This document shows positions 1 through 6,474 of a stretch of DNA of 9,719 nucleotides, in pieces. The stretch comes from Ardenticatenales bacterium (GTDB lineage Bacteria; Chloroflexota; Anaerolineae; Ardenticatenales; Ardenticatenaceae). The first letter of the stretch is position 1. Each line of letters opens with the position of its first letter. A program made the position numbers and the translations under genes. Under the pieces are notes generated by a model, which was given only the letters and a program-made list of their open reading frames with translations, was not told the origin of the DNA and searched no databases. The stretch covers positions 1 through 9,719 of the forward strand of contig JACCSL010000494.1 in assembly GCA_013812995.1 (NCBI GenBank), read 5' to 3'.

Positions 1-359
1 CCCTCACTCTGGTGATCGTCGCGCACTGAGATAGCCACCTCGGCAGTACCAGGCGGAATATGATGCAGACGCAGCCCGGCCACGGGCGCGCCAGGCTGAT
101 GCGGAAGATCCACAAACGCGAGCCAGAGCACCCCCTGTTCTGGCTCCATTGTTGCCAGGCGCTCTGCCTCGCGCCAAACCTGCTCCAGCGTCACGTTTTC
201 CATCGTATCGTTGAAGCGCTGGTAGCGGCTGGCCGGGCTCATATTGTTGAAAAGGTCAACGAGATGAGGGGTGTCTTCAGGGCAGGCAGGGCGGACACGA
301 ACAAGCAGGCCACTTTTCGTGGGAAAGGTGTAGATAAAGTCATCGCTCAGCGGGTCCAT
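1..359 (-). CDS. GNAT-family N-acetyltransferase, N-terminal part (runs off the left edge)
   Basis: The reverse strand encodes 119 complete codons with no stop, starting MDPLSDDFIYTF and ending at the window edge in SVRDDHQSEG. Residues 19-28 (LVRVRPACPE) look like the first strand of a GNAT fold, residues 39-49 (NMSPASRYQRF) match the region common in GNAT proteins of the Pat-like/RimI-like kind, and residues 106-119 (AEVAISVRDDHQSEG) match the strand leading into the acetyl-CoA pyrophosphate loop (usually Q/R-x-x-G-x-G/A). GNAT enzymes move an acetyl group from acetyl-CoA to an amine; the substrate here cannot be told. The ATG is the only possible start: an in-frame TGA lies two codons upstream. 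There is no purine-rich ribosome site before it, which fits a leaderless message (see the promoter at 366-394). The C-terminal half is outside the window. Confidence 0.8.
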   Translation of the reverse strand, partial: MDPLSDDFIYTFPTKSGLLVRVRPACPEDTPHLVDLFNNMSPASRYQRFNDTMENVTLEQVWREAERLATMEPEQGVLWLAFVDLPHQPGAPVAGLRLHHIPPGTAEVAISVRDDHQSE

Positions 360-365
360 AGGTCA

Positions 366-394
366 AGGATAGAGGTTCTGACTATGCTTTGCAA
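366..394 (-). promoter_or_regulatory. Candidate sigma70-type promoter for the GNAT gene, possibly leaderless
   Basis: Read on the minus strand: TTGCAA at 394-389 (4/6 to TTGACA), a 17-base spacer, and TATCCT at 371-366 (4/6 to TATAAT). A start point about seven bases downstream falls on the A of the ATG at 359. The match is only moderate; the lack of any ribosome site supports it indirectly. Confidence 0.3.
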
Positions 395-403
395 GGGAGC
401 GAC

Positions 404-433
404 TAGACGATAAACCCCACCCGCCGATAGAAT
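404..433 (+). promoter_or_regulatory. Candidate sigma70-type promoter for the caspase-like gene
   Basis: TAGACG at 404-409 (4/6 to TTGACA), an 18-base spacer and TAGAAT at 428-433 (5/6 to TATAAT). Transcription would begin near 440 and leave a leader of about 54 bases before the ATG at 494. It is back to back with the candidate GNAT promoter in the same 134-base divergent gap. Confidence 0.35.
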
Positions 434-483
434 GAGCGGTGGTTGGTGGAAATTCGATTCCGCCGCTCCCCTATTTTCCCCTC

Positions 484-489
484 AGGAGG
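484..489 (+). promoter_or_regulatory. Ribosome binding site that fixes the caspase start at 494
   Basis: AGGAGG sits four bases before ATG 494. The frame stays open upstream to TTG 443 and GTG 446, but those have no such site and the extra 17 residues do not look like part of the fold. Confidence 0.8.
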
Positions 490-493
490 CTTT

Positions 494-2536
494 ATGAATC
501 AGCGTTGGGCCTTGATGATAGCCATTGATAACTACCCGAAGCTGCTCGCCCCCTTCCAGCTCAAGGGCTGCGTGAATGACCAGGAATTGCTCCATCAGCT
601 CATCACTGCGCGCTTTCAGTTTTCGAAAGACAACATCGACTTTCTCCAGAACGAGAAGGCGACCCGCGAGAACATTCTGAAGGGGTTGGACCGCCTGGCT
701 GGCATGAACGAGTTTGAGGGAAACTCGCCCCTTAACCAGGGTGATCTTGTGCTCGTTTCCTACTCCGGCCACGGATCGCGGCTGAAGGAACCCCCTGGCA
801 GAACCGACGAGCGGGATGGCTATGACTCGACCCTCGTGCCCACCGACAGCGACCGCCCCACACCCCACGGCCAGGGTGGGAAGAATCTCGACATCACGGA
901 CGATGAACTCTTTCTGCGCTTCCAGCGCATCCGCCAGCATGTGGGCGAGGAAGGACACCTGCTGCTTTACTTCGATTGCTGCAATAGCGGGGCCATCCAG
1001 CGGGACATCGAGACGATGCGGGAGGTACCGCAGGACGACCGCTACGAGGATGTCGAGCGTGAGGACGGATTTGGAACGCGCAGCCTGGATGGCCCCAGCG
1101 ACAAGGGCCGCAGTGGCTGGTTCCCAGGAGACAAAGGGTATACCCTCATCTCTGGCTGTACCAAGGAGGAAAAGGCGCGGGAGTATCGTGACCCGGAGAG
1201 CGGAAAGACGCACGGGGTGCTCACCTACTTCTTCGTGAAGGAATTGGAGAGTGCCGCCGGGACGCTCACCTACCGCGATATCTTCCAGCGGGCCATGTCG
1301 AATGTGACCGGGCTCTTTTCCTCGCAGCACCCACAGCTAGAGGGCGAGGAGCATCGCCATGTCTTTGGCTTAGACAAAATTGATTACGACCCCTTTGTGC
1401 GCGTCGAGGAGCGGCTGGACGAGCGCCGCGTAAAGCTGGCCGCTGGCTTTGGCCAGAGCGCGACCGTGGGCTCTCGCTGGACTATCCTTGGCCCGAACCT
1501 GGCCGACAAGACAGTGCTGGCCGAGGTGACGATTCGCCAGGTGGACCTGCTGAGCAGTGAGGCAGAGAGCACGGAGTCTCTGCCGCCCGAGATAGCCAAG
1601 CTCTACCGGGCAGAAGAGATCGAGCACGCGTGGGGCGATTTTCGCACCGCCATTGCTGTGGAAGGCGAGGACACGAAGGCGCTGGAGCGGATGCGCGAGA
1701 AGCTGCGCGACTCCAAGCTTCTCAATCTGGTCAAAAAAGGCCCTGTTGAGATGATAGCGGTGCGGCTGCCCCCTCGCGACTCTGTGGACCCGACGGTAGA
1801 CTTTGCCCCGGAACTGGAGGTGGTCACGGAGCCGACCTGGGTGCTGGTGGGACAGGATCGCCGCCTGCTCCCCCTGCCGCCCCACGCGGATAGCGAGGAA
1901 AACGCGCTGGCGGACACGCTGTACAACATGGAGACCTGGGCGCGCTTGCTGCGCTTCCGACGGCTGGCCCCTACGACCCAAGATGTACTTGGCAGCACCT
2001 TCAAGGTGAAGTTGCTGTGCTTCCGTGAGGACGGGCAGCACGAGGAGTTCTTACGAGATACAGCGACCGGGATGATTACCCTGGAAGAAGGCGATGAGAT
2101 TGTTATCCAGTTATATCATGACTATCCGAAAGCACTCTTCTACACGGGCTTCAGTGTGGGGGCAACGGGTCGTATCAGCCCGATTTTCTACACCCAATCC
2201 GGCGATGCGTTACTACCATCCATTGCCATTGATTTCTATGATTTTGACAACAATCGGGGCTGGCCTGTCTCCCTCCCTGACACCTTACTGGAGGTGCTAC
2301 CCGGCGCGCTCTGCGCCGTTAAAGTGCTGATTTCCACCCGTCACACAGACTTCACCACCTATGCCCAGGCGGGTGGTCGCCTCGTGGATAGTCATCCTGC
2401 CGTCGTGCTCTACGATTCGGTTCAGCGGGGAGCGAGGGACATCGAGGTGAGCACCCCCGTGGCCGCACGGACTCTCGACGAGGCATGGGGCGTGGCCCAG
2501 GTGGACTACTACCTCAAGCGGAAGGCAAGTTTGTAG
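494..2536 (+). CDS. Caspase-family (C14, metacaspase-like) protease with C-terminal beta-rich domains, 680 aa
   Basis: Likely a cytoplasmic cysteine protease; no signal peptide or membrane segment is visible. Residues 1-293 form a metacaspase-like core: first strand WALMIAIDNYP (5-15), LKGCVNDQELL (23-33), catalytic His93 in SYSGHGS, the DGYDSTLVPTD motif (108-118), and catalytic Cys163 in DCCNSG (metacaspases usually have DxCHSG). LISGC (218-222) and HGVLTYFFVKEL (240-251) follow. The DGxDxxLxPxD motif and acidic pocket are typical of metacaspases that cut after Arg/Lys, so basic P1 specificity is inferred. Residues 167-212 form a charged insert that could be a processing linker. After the core, residues 319-360 (ATVGSRWTI, LAEVTIRQVDLLSSEAE) resemble the small beta domain seen after many bacterial caspase domains, and about 500-610 (EEGDEIVIQLYHD, FYTGFSVGATGRISPIF) resemble DUF4384; this assignment is tentative. 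Start chosen from AGGAGG at 484-489. The natural substrate is unknown. Confidence 0.88.
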   Translation: MNQRWALMIAIDNYPKLLAPFQLKGCVNDQELLHQLITARFQFSKDNIDFLQNEKATRENILKGLDRLAGMNEFEGNSPLNQGDLVLVSYSGHGSRLKEPPGRTDERDGYDSTLVPTDSDRPTPHGQGGKNLDITDDELFLRFQRIRQHVGEEGHLLLYFDCCNSGAIQRDIETMREVPQDDRYEDVEREDGFGTRSLDGPSDKGRSGWFPGDKGYTLISGCTKEEKAREYRDPESGKTHGVLTYFFVKELESAAGTLTYRDIFQRAMSNVTGLFSSQHPQLEGEEHRHVFGLDKIDYDPFVRVEERLDERRVKLAAGFGQSATVGSRWTILGPNLADKTVLAEVTIRQVDLLSSEAESTESLPPEIAKLYRAEEIEHAWGDFRTAIAVEGEDTKALERMREKLRDSKLLNLVKKGPVEMIAVRLPPRDSVDPTVDFAPELEVVTEPTWVLVGQDRRLLPLPPHADSEENALADTLYNMETWARLLRFRRLAPTTQDVLGSTFKVKLLCFREDGQHEEFLRDTATGMITLEEGDEIVIQLYHDYPKALFYTGFSVGATGRISPIFYTQSGDALLPSIAIDFYDFDNNRGWPVSLPDTLLEVLPGALCAVKVLISTRHTDFTTYAQAGGRLVDSHPAVVLYDSVQRGARDIEVSTPVAARTLDEAWGVAQVDYYLKRKASL

Positions 2537-2541
2537 AAGAT

Positions 2542-2609
2542 AAACGTGAGCAGGAGCCATCATTGTAAGCCCGTGGAAGTAATCAGTCCCTTCCTGTTTT
2601 ATCACGTTT
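2542..2609 (+). repeat. Imperfect inverted repeat between the caspase gene and htpG
   Basis: AAACGTGA (2542-2549) pairs with TCACGTTT (2602-2609), and CAGGA (2551-2555) with TCCTG (2592-2596), with a bulge between and a 36-base loop. It begins six bases after the caspase stop codon, and its right arm overlaps the candidate htpG -35 element. It could be a weak terminator, a regulator site or chance: no T-run follows directly. The rest of this 139-base gap holds the htpG promoter and ribosome site. Confidence 0.25.
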
Positions 2610-2635
2610 TCACTTCCCCAACTCCTGCATATAGT
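2607..2635 (+). promoter_or_regulatory. Candidate sigma70-type promoter for htpG
   Basis: TTTTCA (2607-2612, 4/6), 17-base spacer, TATAGT (2630-2635, 5/6). The start would be near 2642, giving a leader of about 34 bases that contains the ribosome site AAGGAGG at 2660-2666. No CIRCE element (TTAGCACTC inverted repeat) was seen, so HrcA control is not supported. Confidence 0.4.
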
Positions 2636-2675
2636 TAGGCCGTAAACCCCCATTACAACAAGGAGGCAGGCATAC

Positions 2676-4589
2676 ATGGCGCAAGACGAGAGCAGCCAAG
2701 CCCCGCGCGATGCCCAGAGCTATGAGTTTCGCGCTGAGATTCAGCAGTTGCTGCACATTCTGGTCCACTCGCTTTACACGGAGCAGGAAATTTTCCTGCG
2801 CGAACTCATCTCCAACGCCTCGGATGCGCTCAACCGCTTCCAGTTCGAGATGCTGACGCGCCAGGCGGACGAGATCGTAGACCCCGAGGCCGAACTCGCC
2901 ATTCGCGTCACCACCGACGAGGAAGGGCGCACGCTGACCATCTCCGATAGTGGCATCGGCCTGACGCGCGAGGAGATGATTGAGAACCTGGGCACCATCG
3001 CGCGCTCGGGGGCAGCCACCTTCCTGCGCGCGCTCCAGGAGAAACCCGCCGCTGCGAGCGAGATTATTGGACAGTTCGGGGTCGGCTTTTACGCGGTATT
3101 TATGGTAGCTGACCGCGTGGAAGTTATTTCCCGCTCCTTCCGCCCCGACGCGGAGCCCGTGCGCTGGATCTCCACCGGGGGCAACGAGTACGAGATTGCG
3201 CCCGCCGAGAAGGAAAGCCGTGGCACCGACATCATCGTTCACCTCAAGGAAGAGGCGGCGGAGTTCGCGCGGCCCTGGCGTGCGGAAAATATCATCAAGA
3301 AGCACTCGAACTTTGTGGCCTTCCCAGTCTATCTCAATGACAAGCAGGCCAACGAGCGCACCGCCCTCTGGCGTCAGACGCCGCGTACGGTCACGGAGGA
3401 GGAGTACCAGGGGTTTTACAAGCAGCTGACGATGGACTTCGAGCCGCCGTTGCTCCACGTTCATCTCTCGGCGGAGGTGCCGAACGACCTGCACGCGATT
3501 CTCTTTATTCCACCCAAGCGAGAGCGCGGCATCCTGCGCATGGGGCAGGAGGAGGGGCTGAAGCTCTACTCGCGCAAGGTGCTGATCCAGGAGCGCACGA
3601 AGGAGCTGCTCCCGGCCTACTTCCGCTTCGTCGAGGGCGTGGTGGATAGTGAAGATCTGCCGCTGAACATCTCCCGCGAGACGGTGCAGAGCAACCGCAT
3701 CATGGCACAGCTCAAGCGCGCCCTCACCGACAAGCTCCACAAAGAGCTGGAGCGGCTGGCCGAGGAGAAGCCCGAGAGCTACGAGCAGTTCTGGGAGCAG
3801 TTCGGGCCGTTTCTCAAGGAGGGTATCGCGACAGACTTTGGGGCGCGCACCGAGCTGGCCTCGCTGCTGCGCTTCCATAGTTCTGCCCTGGAGGACGAGG
3901 GGGTGACCTCGCTAAAGGCAGCCAAGGAGCGGATGGCGGAGGGGCAGGAGGCGATCTACTACGTACTGGGCGAGGATCTGCGCTCCGTACGGCGCAGCCC
4001 CCACCTGGACTCCTTCCGCGCCCGCACTATGGAAGTTCTCTTCCTGGTGGACCCCATCGACAGCTTCATGATCAGCAACCTGCGCGAGTTCGACGGCACG
4101 CCGATTCGCAATGTGGATGACCCCGAGATGGAGCTTCCCCCGCTTCCCGATGAGGAGGAGCGCCAGGTCGAGGCCGCGCCCGAGGAAACCTTCCACGCAC
4201 TGCTGGAGCGGGCAAAAGCCGTGCTGGGCGAGCGCGTGACCGATGTGCGGGAGTCCAAGCGGCTGACGGACAGCCCGGTGCGCCTTGCCGTCACGGACGA
4301 GAGTTTCAACCCGGAGATGGACCGCGTGCGCCGCATGATGCGAGAGCAGCAGCCCTACGCGGTCCCGAAGCGGGCACTGGAACTCAACCGCAGCCACCCG
4401 CTGATTCGCAACCTCGCCACCCTGGCAGAGAGTTCCCAGGCCAGCGGCGAGGTAAGTCCGCTGCTCGACGCGGGCATCGAGCAGCTCTATGAGAGCGCGC
4501 TGCTGCTGGAGGGATTGCACCCGAACCCCGCCGAGATGGTGCCACGTATCCAGCAGCTGCTCGAGTGGGCTGCCGCCCCGCGCTCGTAG
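2676..4589 (+). CDS. htpG: Molecular chaperone HtpG (bacterial Hsp90), 637 aa
   Basis: ATP-dependent cytoplasmic chaperone that works as a dimer and remodels client proteins late in folding, often with the DnaK system. The N-terminal GHKL ATPase domain (about 14-220) has FLRELISNASDALNR (40-54; Glu43 is the expected ATP-hydrolysis residue and Asn47 the Mg-binding Asn), DSGIG (91-95), NLGTIARSG (104-112) and the lid/glycine loop GQFGVGFYA (132-140). The middle domain (about 230-480) carries LKLYSRKVLI (295-304) and NISRETVQ (331-338), where Arg334 corresponds to the gamma-phosphate-contacting Arg. The C-terminal dimerisation domain follows, with LELNRSHPLI (568-577). Length is close to that of E. 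coli HtpG (624 residues), so it is complete. The start has AAGGAGG nine bases upstream. No C-terminal MEEVD tail, as expected in bacteria. It meets the minus-strand gene with three bases between stop codons. Confidence 0.98.
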   Translation: MAQDESSQAPRDAQSYEFRAEIQQLLHILVHSLYTEQEIFLRELISNASDALNRFQFEMLTRQADEIVDPEAELAIRVTTDEEGRTLTISDSGIGLTREEMIENLGTIARSGAATFLRALQEKPAAASEIIGQFGVGFYAVFMVADRVEVISRSFRPDAEPVRWISTGGNEYEIAPAEKESRGTDIIVHLKEEAAEFARPWRAENIIKKHSNFVAFPVYLNDKQANERTALWRQTPRTVTEEEYQGFYKQLTMDFEPPLLHVHLSAEVPNDLHAILFIPPKRERGILRMGQEEGLKLYSRKVLIQERTKELLPAYFRFVEGVVDSEDLPLNISRETVQSNRIMAQLKRALTDKLHKELERLAEEKPESYEQFWEQFGPFLKEGIATDFGARTELASLLRFHSSALEDEGVTSLKAAKERMAEGQEAIYYVLGEDLRSVRRSPHLDSFRARTMEVLFLVDPIDSFMISNLREFDGTPIRNVDDPEMELPPLPDEEERQVEAAPEETFHALLERAKAVLGERVTDVRESKRLTDSPVRLAVTDESFNPEMDRVRRMMREQQPYAVPKRALELNRSHPLIRNLATLAESSQASGEVSPLLDAGIEQLYESALLLEGLHPNPAEMVPRIQQLLEWAAAPRS

Positions 4590-4592
4590 CCC

Positions 4593-5609
4593 CTAAAAGA
4601 GCCTCGTTATCTCGTCCACCGTGAAGGTTGGGAGGGGCACCTGCTCCTCCCCTGTGACGAGCCACTCCCCGCTGCCCGCCGCCAGGAGTTTCCCGACGAC
4701 GACAGCGGGGATATTTTCTGCGCTCAGGGCGGCGAGCAGCGCGGGGCTATGTTGCGGAGCAACCACAATGCAAAGCGCGCCGCTGGCGATGGTGCCCAGC
4801 GGGTCCAGGTCGAACGCGGCGCAGAGGCGAGCGGCCAGGGGAAGCAGCGGAAGAGACGCGGAATGCACACGCAGCCCCAACCCAGCCGCCTGCGCCATCT
4901 CGCGCAGCCCCGTGGCAAGGCCGCCCTCCGTGGGATCGTGCATTCCATGCAGGGGCACCGCCCCCGCCGCGATCCGCGCCGCCCGCACCACGCTGATCCC
5001 CGGCTCGTGCAGGAAGCATTGCGCCTCCGCGATTTCCGCCTCGCTCCAGCCGCGCGCGCGTAGCTCCTCGGCCCGCTCGTGGGCGATGATCGCGGTTCCC
5101 TCGATGGGAAAACCCTTTGCCACGACCAGGTGATCGCCGGGGCGGGCGTCGGCGGGCGTGACCAGCGCGGCTTTTGGCATCGTCCCCAGCATCGTTCCCG
5201 CGACGAGAGGACGCTCCAGCCCGTGGCTGATCTCCGTATGCCCCCCGACCAGCGTCACACTCAGCGACGCGCATGCCTCGTGAATCTGTGCGAAGAGGGA
5301 AGCAATGAGGGTGGCGCTGCTCCCCGGCGGCAGCAGCAGCGTGGCGAGGAACCAGTGCGGGGTTCCACCCATGCACGCCACATCGTTTGCGTTGACGTGC
5401 ACCGCGTACCAGCCGATCTCCGAGGTCGCGAAGGTAATGGGGTCACTCTTGGCAACGAGGTATTGATCGCCCAGGTCCAGCACCGCCGCGTCCAGGCCAA
5501 GGCCGGGGCGCACCACGAGGCGCGGGTCCGTGCTCCCATAGCGCGCGAGTAGCCTCGCCAGGAAGTCCGGGGGCAGCTTGCCTGTGCCAAAGGTGGTTTC
5601 ATTATTCAT
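4593..5609 (-). CDS. AIR-synthase-superfamily (PurM/HypE-like) ATP-binding protein, 338 aa, orphan
   Basis: Members of this superfamily bind ATP in a dimer and activate an oxygen or amide group by phosphorylation (PurM, HypE, ThiL, SelD). Visible family signatures: GLGLDAAVLD (36-45) at the start of the fold, KSDPITF (54-60), the ATP-site segment HVNANDVACMGGTPHW (71-86), VGGHTEIS (121-128), PGDHLVVAKG (157-166), and DPTEGGLATGLREMA (225-239) in the second domain. The GGHTE form is found in 'AIR synthase-related' proteins annotated as hydrogenase maturation factor-like. The last residues (DEITRLF) lack the C-terminal Cys that true HypE needs, there is no SelD-type Cys/Sec near the N-terminus, and no hyp, thi or pur genes are nearby, so the substrate is unknown. 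The frame opens at 5771, but the ATG at 5609 is preferred: it starts just before the conserved GKLPPDFL and avoids overlap with the divergent gene. Its ribosome site is weak. Confidence 0.85.
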   Translation of the reverse strand: MNNETTFGTGKLPPDFLARLLARYGSTDPRLVVRPGLGLDAAVLDLGDQYLVAKSDPITFATSEIGWYAVHVNANDVACMGGTPHWFLATLLLPPGSSATLIASLFAQIHEACASLSVTLVGGHTEISHGLERPLVAGTMLGTMPKAALVTPADARPGDHLVVAKGFPIEGTAIIAHERAEELRARGWSEAEIAEAQCFLHEPGISVVRAARIAAGAVPLHGMHDPTEGGLATGLREMAQAAGLGLRVHSASLPLLPLAARLCAAFDLDPLGTIASGALCIVVAPQHSPALLAALSAENIPAVVVGKLLAAGSGEWLVTGEEQVPLPTFTVDEITRLF

Positions 5610-5629
5610 AGACTGTTTTCCCCAGTGCG

Positions 5630-5658
5630 TTGTAGAGTGTCGGAACGACCCATATAAT
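5630..5658 (+). promoter_or_regulatory. Strong candidate sigma70-type promoter for the lipoprotein operon
   Basis: TTGTAG (5630-5635; TTG core kept), exactly 17 bases, then a perfect TATAAT (5653-5658). Transcription would start near 5665, leaving a leader of about 43 bases to the TTG start at 5708. The first in-frame ATG (5657) lies inside the -10 element and so cannot be on this transcript. Confidence 0.6.
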
Positions 5659-5664
5659 GGGCAT

Positions 5665-5693
5665 ATTATACAGGCGGAATTACCGCGCATGGA
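5665..5693 (-). promoter_or_regulatory. Candidate promoter for the AIR-synthase-like gene, overlapping the opposite promoter
   Basis: On the minus strand a perfect TATAAT lies at 5670-5665, with only a poor -35 (TCCATG at 5693-5688). The start would be near 5658, about 48 bases before ATG 5609. It is placed head to head with the plus-strand TATAAT at 5653-5658, with GGGCAT between them. Confidence 0.4.
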
Positions 5694-5697
5694 GGAG
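5691..5697 (+). promoter_or_regulatory. Ribosome binding site that selects a TTG start at 5708
   Basis: GGAGGAG ends ten bases before TTG 5708-5710. No comparable site precedes ATG 5657. The TTG start gives a standard lipoprotein signal (MKNYLLILVLYLMTGC), whereas the ATG start would add 17 Arg-rich residues. Confidence 0.6.
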
Positions 5698-5707
5698 TTA
5701 CCCACCA

Positions 5708-6472
5708 TTGAAAAACTATCTATTGATTCTGGTACTGTATCTGATGACAGGCTGTGGTCAGCCAGCCGCACAGGACGCCACTCCTGCCGCTCCTACCGCA
5801 CCACGCACGCTTCCAGCGACCTGGACGCCTGCGCCCTCCCCCACCACACTGCCGACGAACACCCCGGAGCCCACACCCACTCTCTCACCAGATATAGCGG
5901 TGATCGAGGGAGTGTTTGGGGCGTATCGCAGCGCACTCCTGGCTGAAGATGGCGAGGCGGCACGCAATCTGGTCGGTAGGCAGACCATCGCTTGGTACGA
6001 AGAGGTATTGGCCTATGCCCTAGTCTTGCCCCGTGAGGAGCTGGAGCGGTTGCCCTTCTTAAAAAGGCTGACTGTGCTCATAATGCGCCACAACATTCCC
6101 CAGGAGACGCTACTCACCCATACTGGGGAATCCATTTTCGAACTAGCGGTAAACGAGGGCTGGATTGGCCGAGAGACTGTTGAGCAGGTGCGGCTGGCAA
6201 AAGTGACAGTCAACGGGGATGTGGGATTGGCCACATCCAACCAGGCCCCAGATGGTCCTCCCGTCGTTCACTTTATCAGGGAGAATGGCGAATGGAAACT
6301 CAATCTGGCCAGCATGATCGTGCTCCAAGAGCAGGCATTCAAACAGCTCCTGGAGAGCGAGGAGATGGACGAGAGTACAACGATTATTGACATGATCCAT
6401 GTTACCACCGGGCGACCCATTGATGAGCGCATCCTGGATGGTCCCTTGCCTGCCAGCGAGTTTCCTCCCTGA
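5708..6472 (+). CDS. Putative lipoprotein with Pro/Thr-rich linker and NTF2-like domain, 254 aa
   Basis: Exported, probably lipid-anchored protein of unknown role. A short signal peptide (Lys2, hydrophobic 4-13) ends in the lipobox-like LMTGC with Cys16 as the expected lipid-modified residue; Met at -3 is a tolerated but less common variant. Residues 17-62 are a Pro/Thr/Ala linker (for example TNTPEPTPTLSPD, 50-62) of the kind that lifts a domain off the membrane. The folded part opens with a helix, VIEGVFGAYRSALLAEDGEAA (65-85), and has the strand pair RLAKVTVNGDVGLA (162-175) and VHFIRENGEWKLNL (187-200), the usual closing pattern of NTF2/SnoaL-like domains. Residues 200-254 are a helical tail. 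No catalytic motif is seen. Start is TTG with GGAGGAG upstream. The next gene begins two bases after the stop, so the two are probably translated together. Base composition is visibly more AT-rich than in the downstream gene. Confidence 0.75.
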   Translation: MKNYLLILVLYLMTGCGQPAAQDATPAAPTAPRTLPATWTPAPSPTTLPTNTPEPTPTLSPDIAVIEGVFGAYRSALLAEDGEAARNLVGRQTIAWYEEVLAYALVLPREELERLPFLKRLTVLIMRHNIPQETLLTHTGESIFELAVNEGWIGRETVEQVRLAKVTVNGDVGLATSNQAPDGPPVVHFIRENGEWKLNLASMIVLQEQAFKQLLESEEMDESTTIIDMIHVTTGRPIDERILDGPLPASEFPP

Positions 6473-6474
6473 GC

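Noticed and set aside
60..413. 117-codon plus-strand open frame at the left edge
   Set aside because: It is antisense to the GNAT gene, whose reverse-strand translation shows real family motifs.
443..493. Upstream extension of the caspase gene from TTG 443 or GTG 446
   Set aside because: No ribosome site there, and AGGAGG sits at the right distance before ATG 494, where the first conserved strand begins.
482..1330. 282-codon minus-strand open frame opposite the caspase
   Set aside because: Shadow of the protease gene; no recognisable domains or ribosome site.
2537..2675. CIRCE or other classic heat-shock operator upstream of htpG
   Set aside because: No TTAGCACTC-like inverted repeat was seen; the inverted repeat present has a different sequence.
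2610..3878. 422-codon open frame on the minus strand opposite htpG
   Set aside because: It is antisense to a clear htpG, has no family motifs, and long antisense frames are common in GC-rich genes.
494..4589. A caspase-based anti-phage defence cassette
   Set aside because: Neither neighbour is a sensor, nuclease, CBASS, TIR or CRISPR component; htpG is a housekeeping chaperone and the other neighbour is a GNAT gene.
4593..5609. Naming this gene hypE, thiL, purM or selD
   Set aside because: The residues that define each enzyme are missing or cannot be shown, and no pathway neighbours are present.
5610..5771. 54-residue N-terminal extension of the AIR-synthase-like protein
   Set aside because: It would overlap the divergent lipoprotein gene and both promoters, and the extra residues do not resemble the family.
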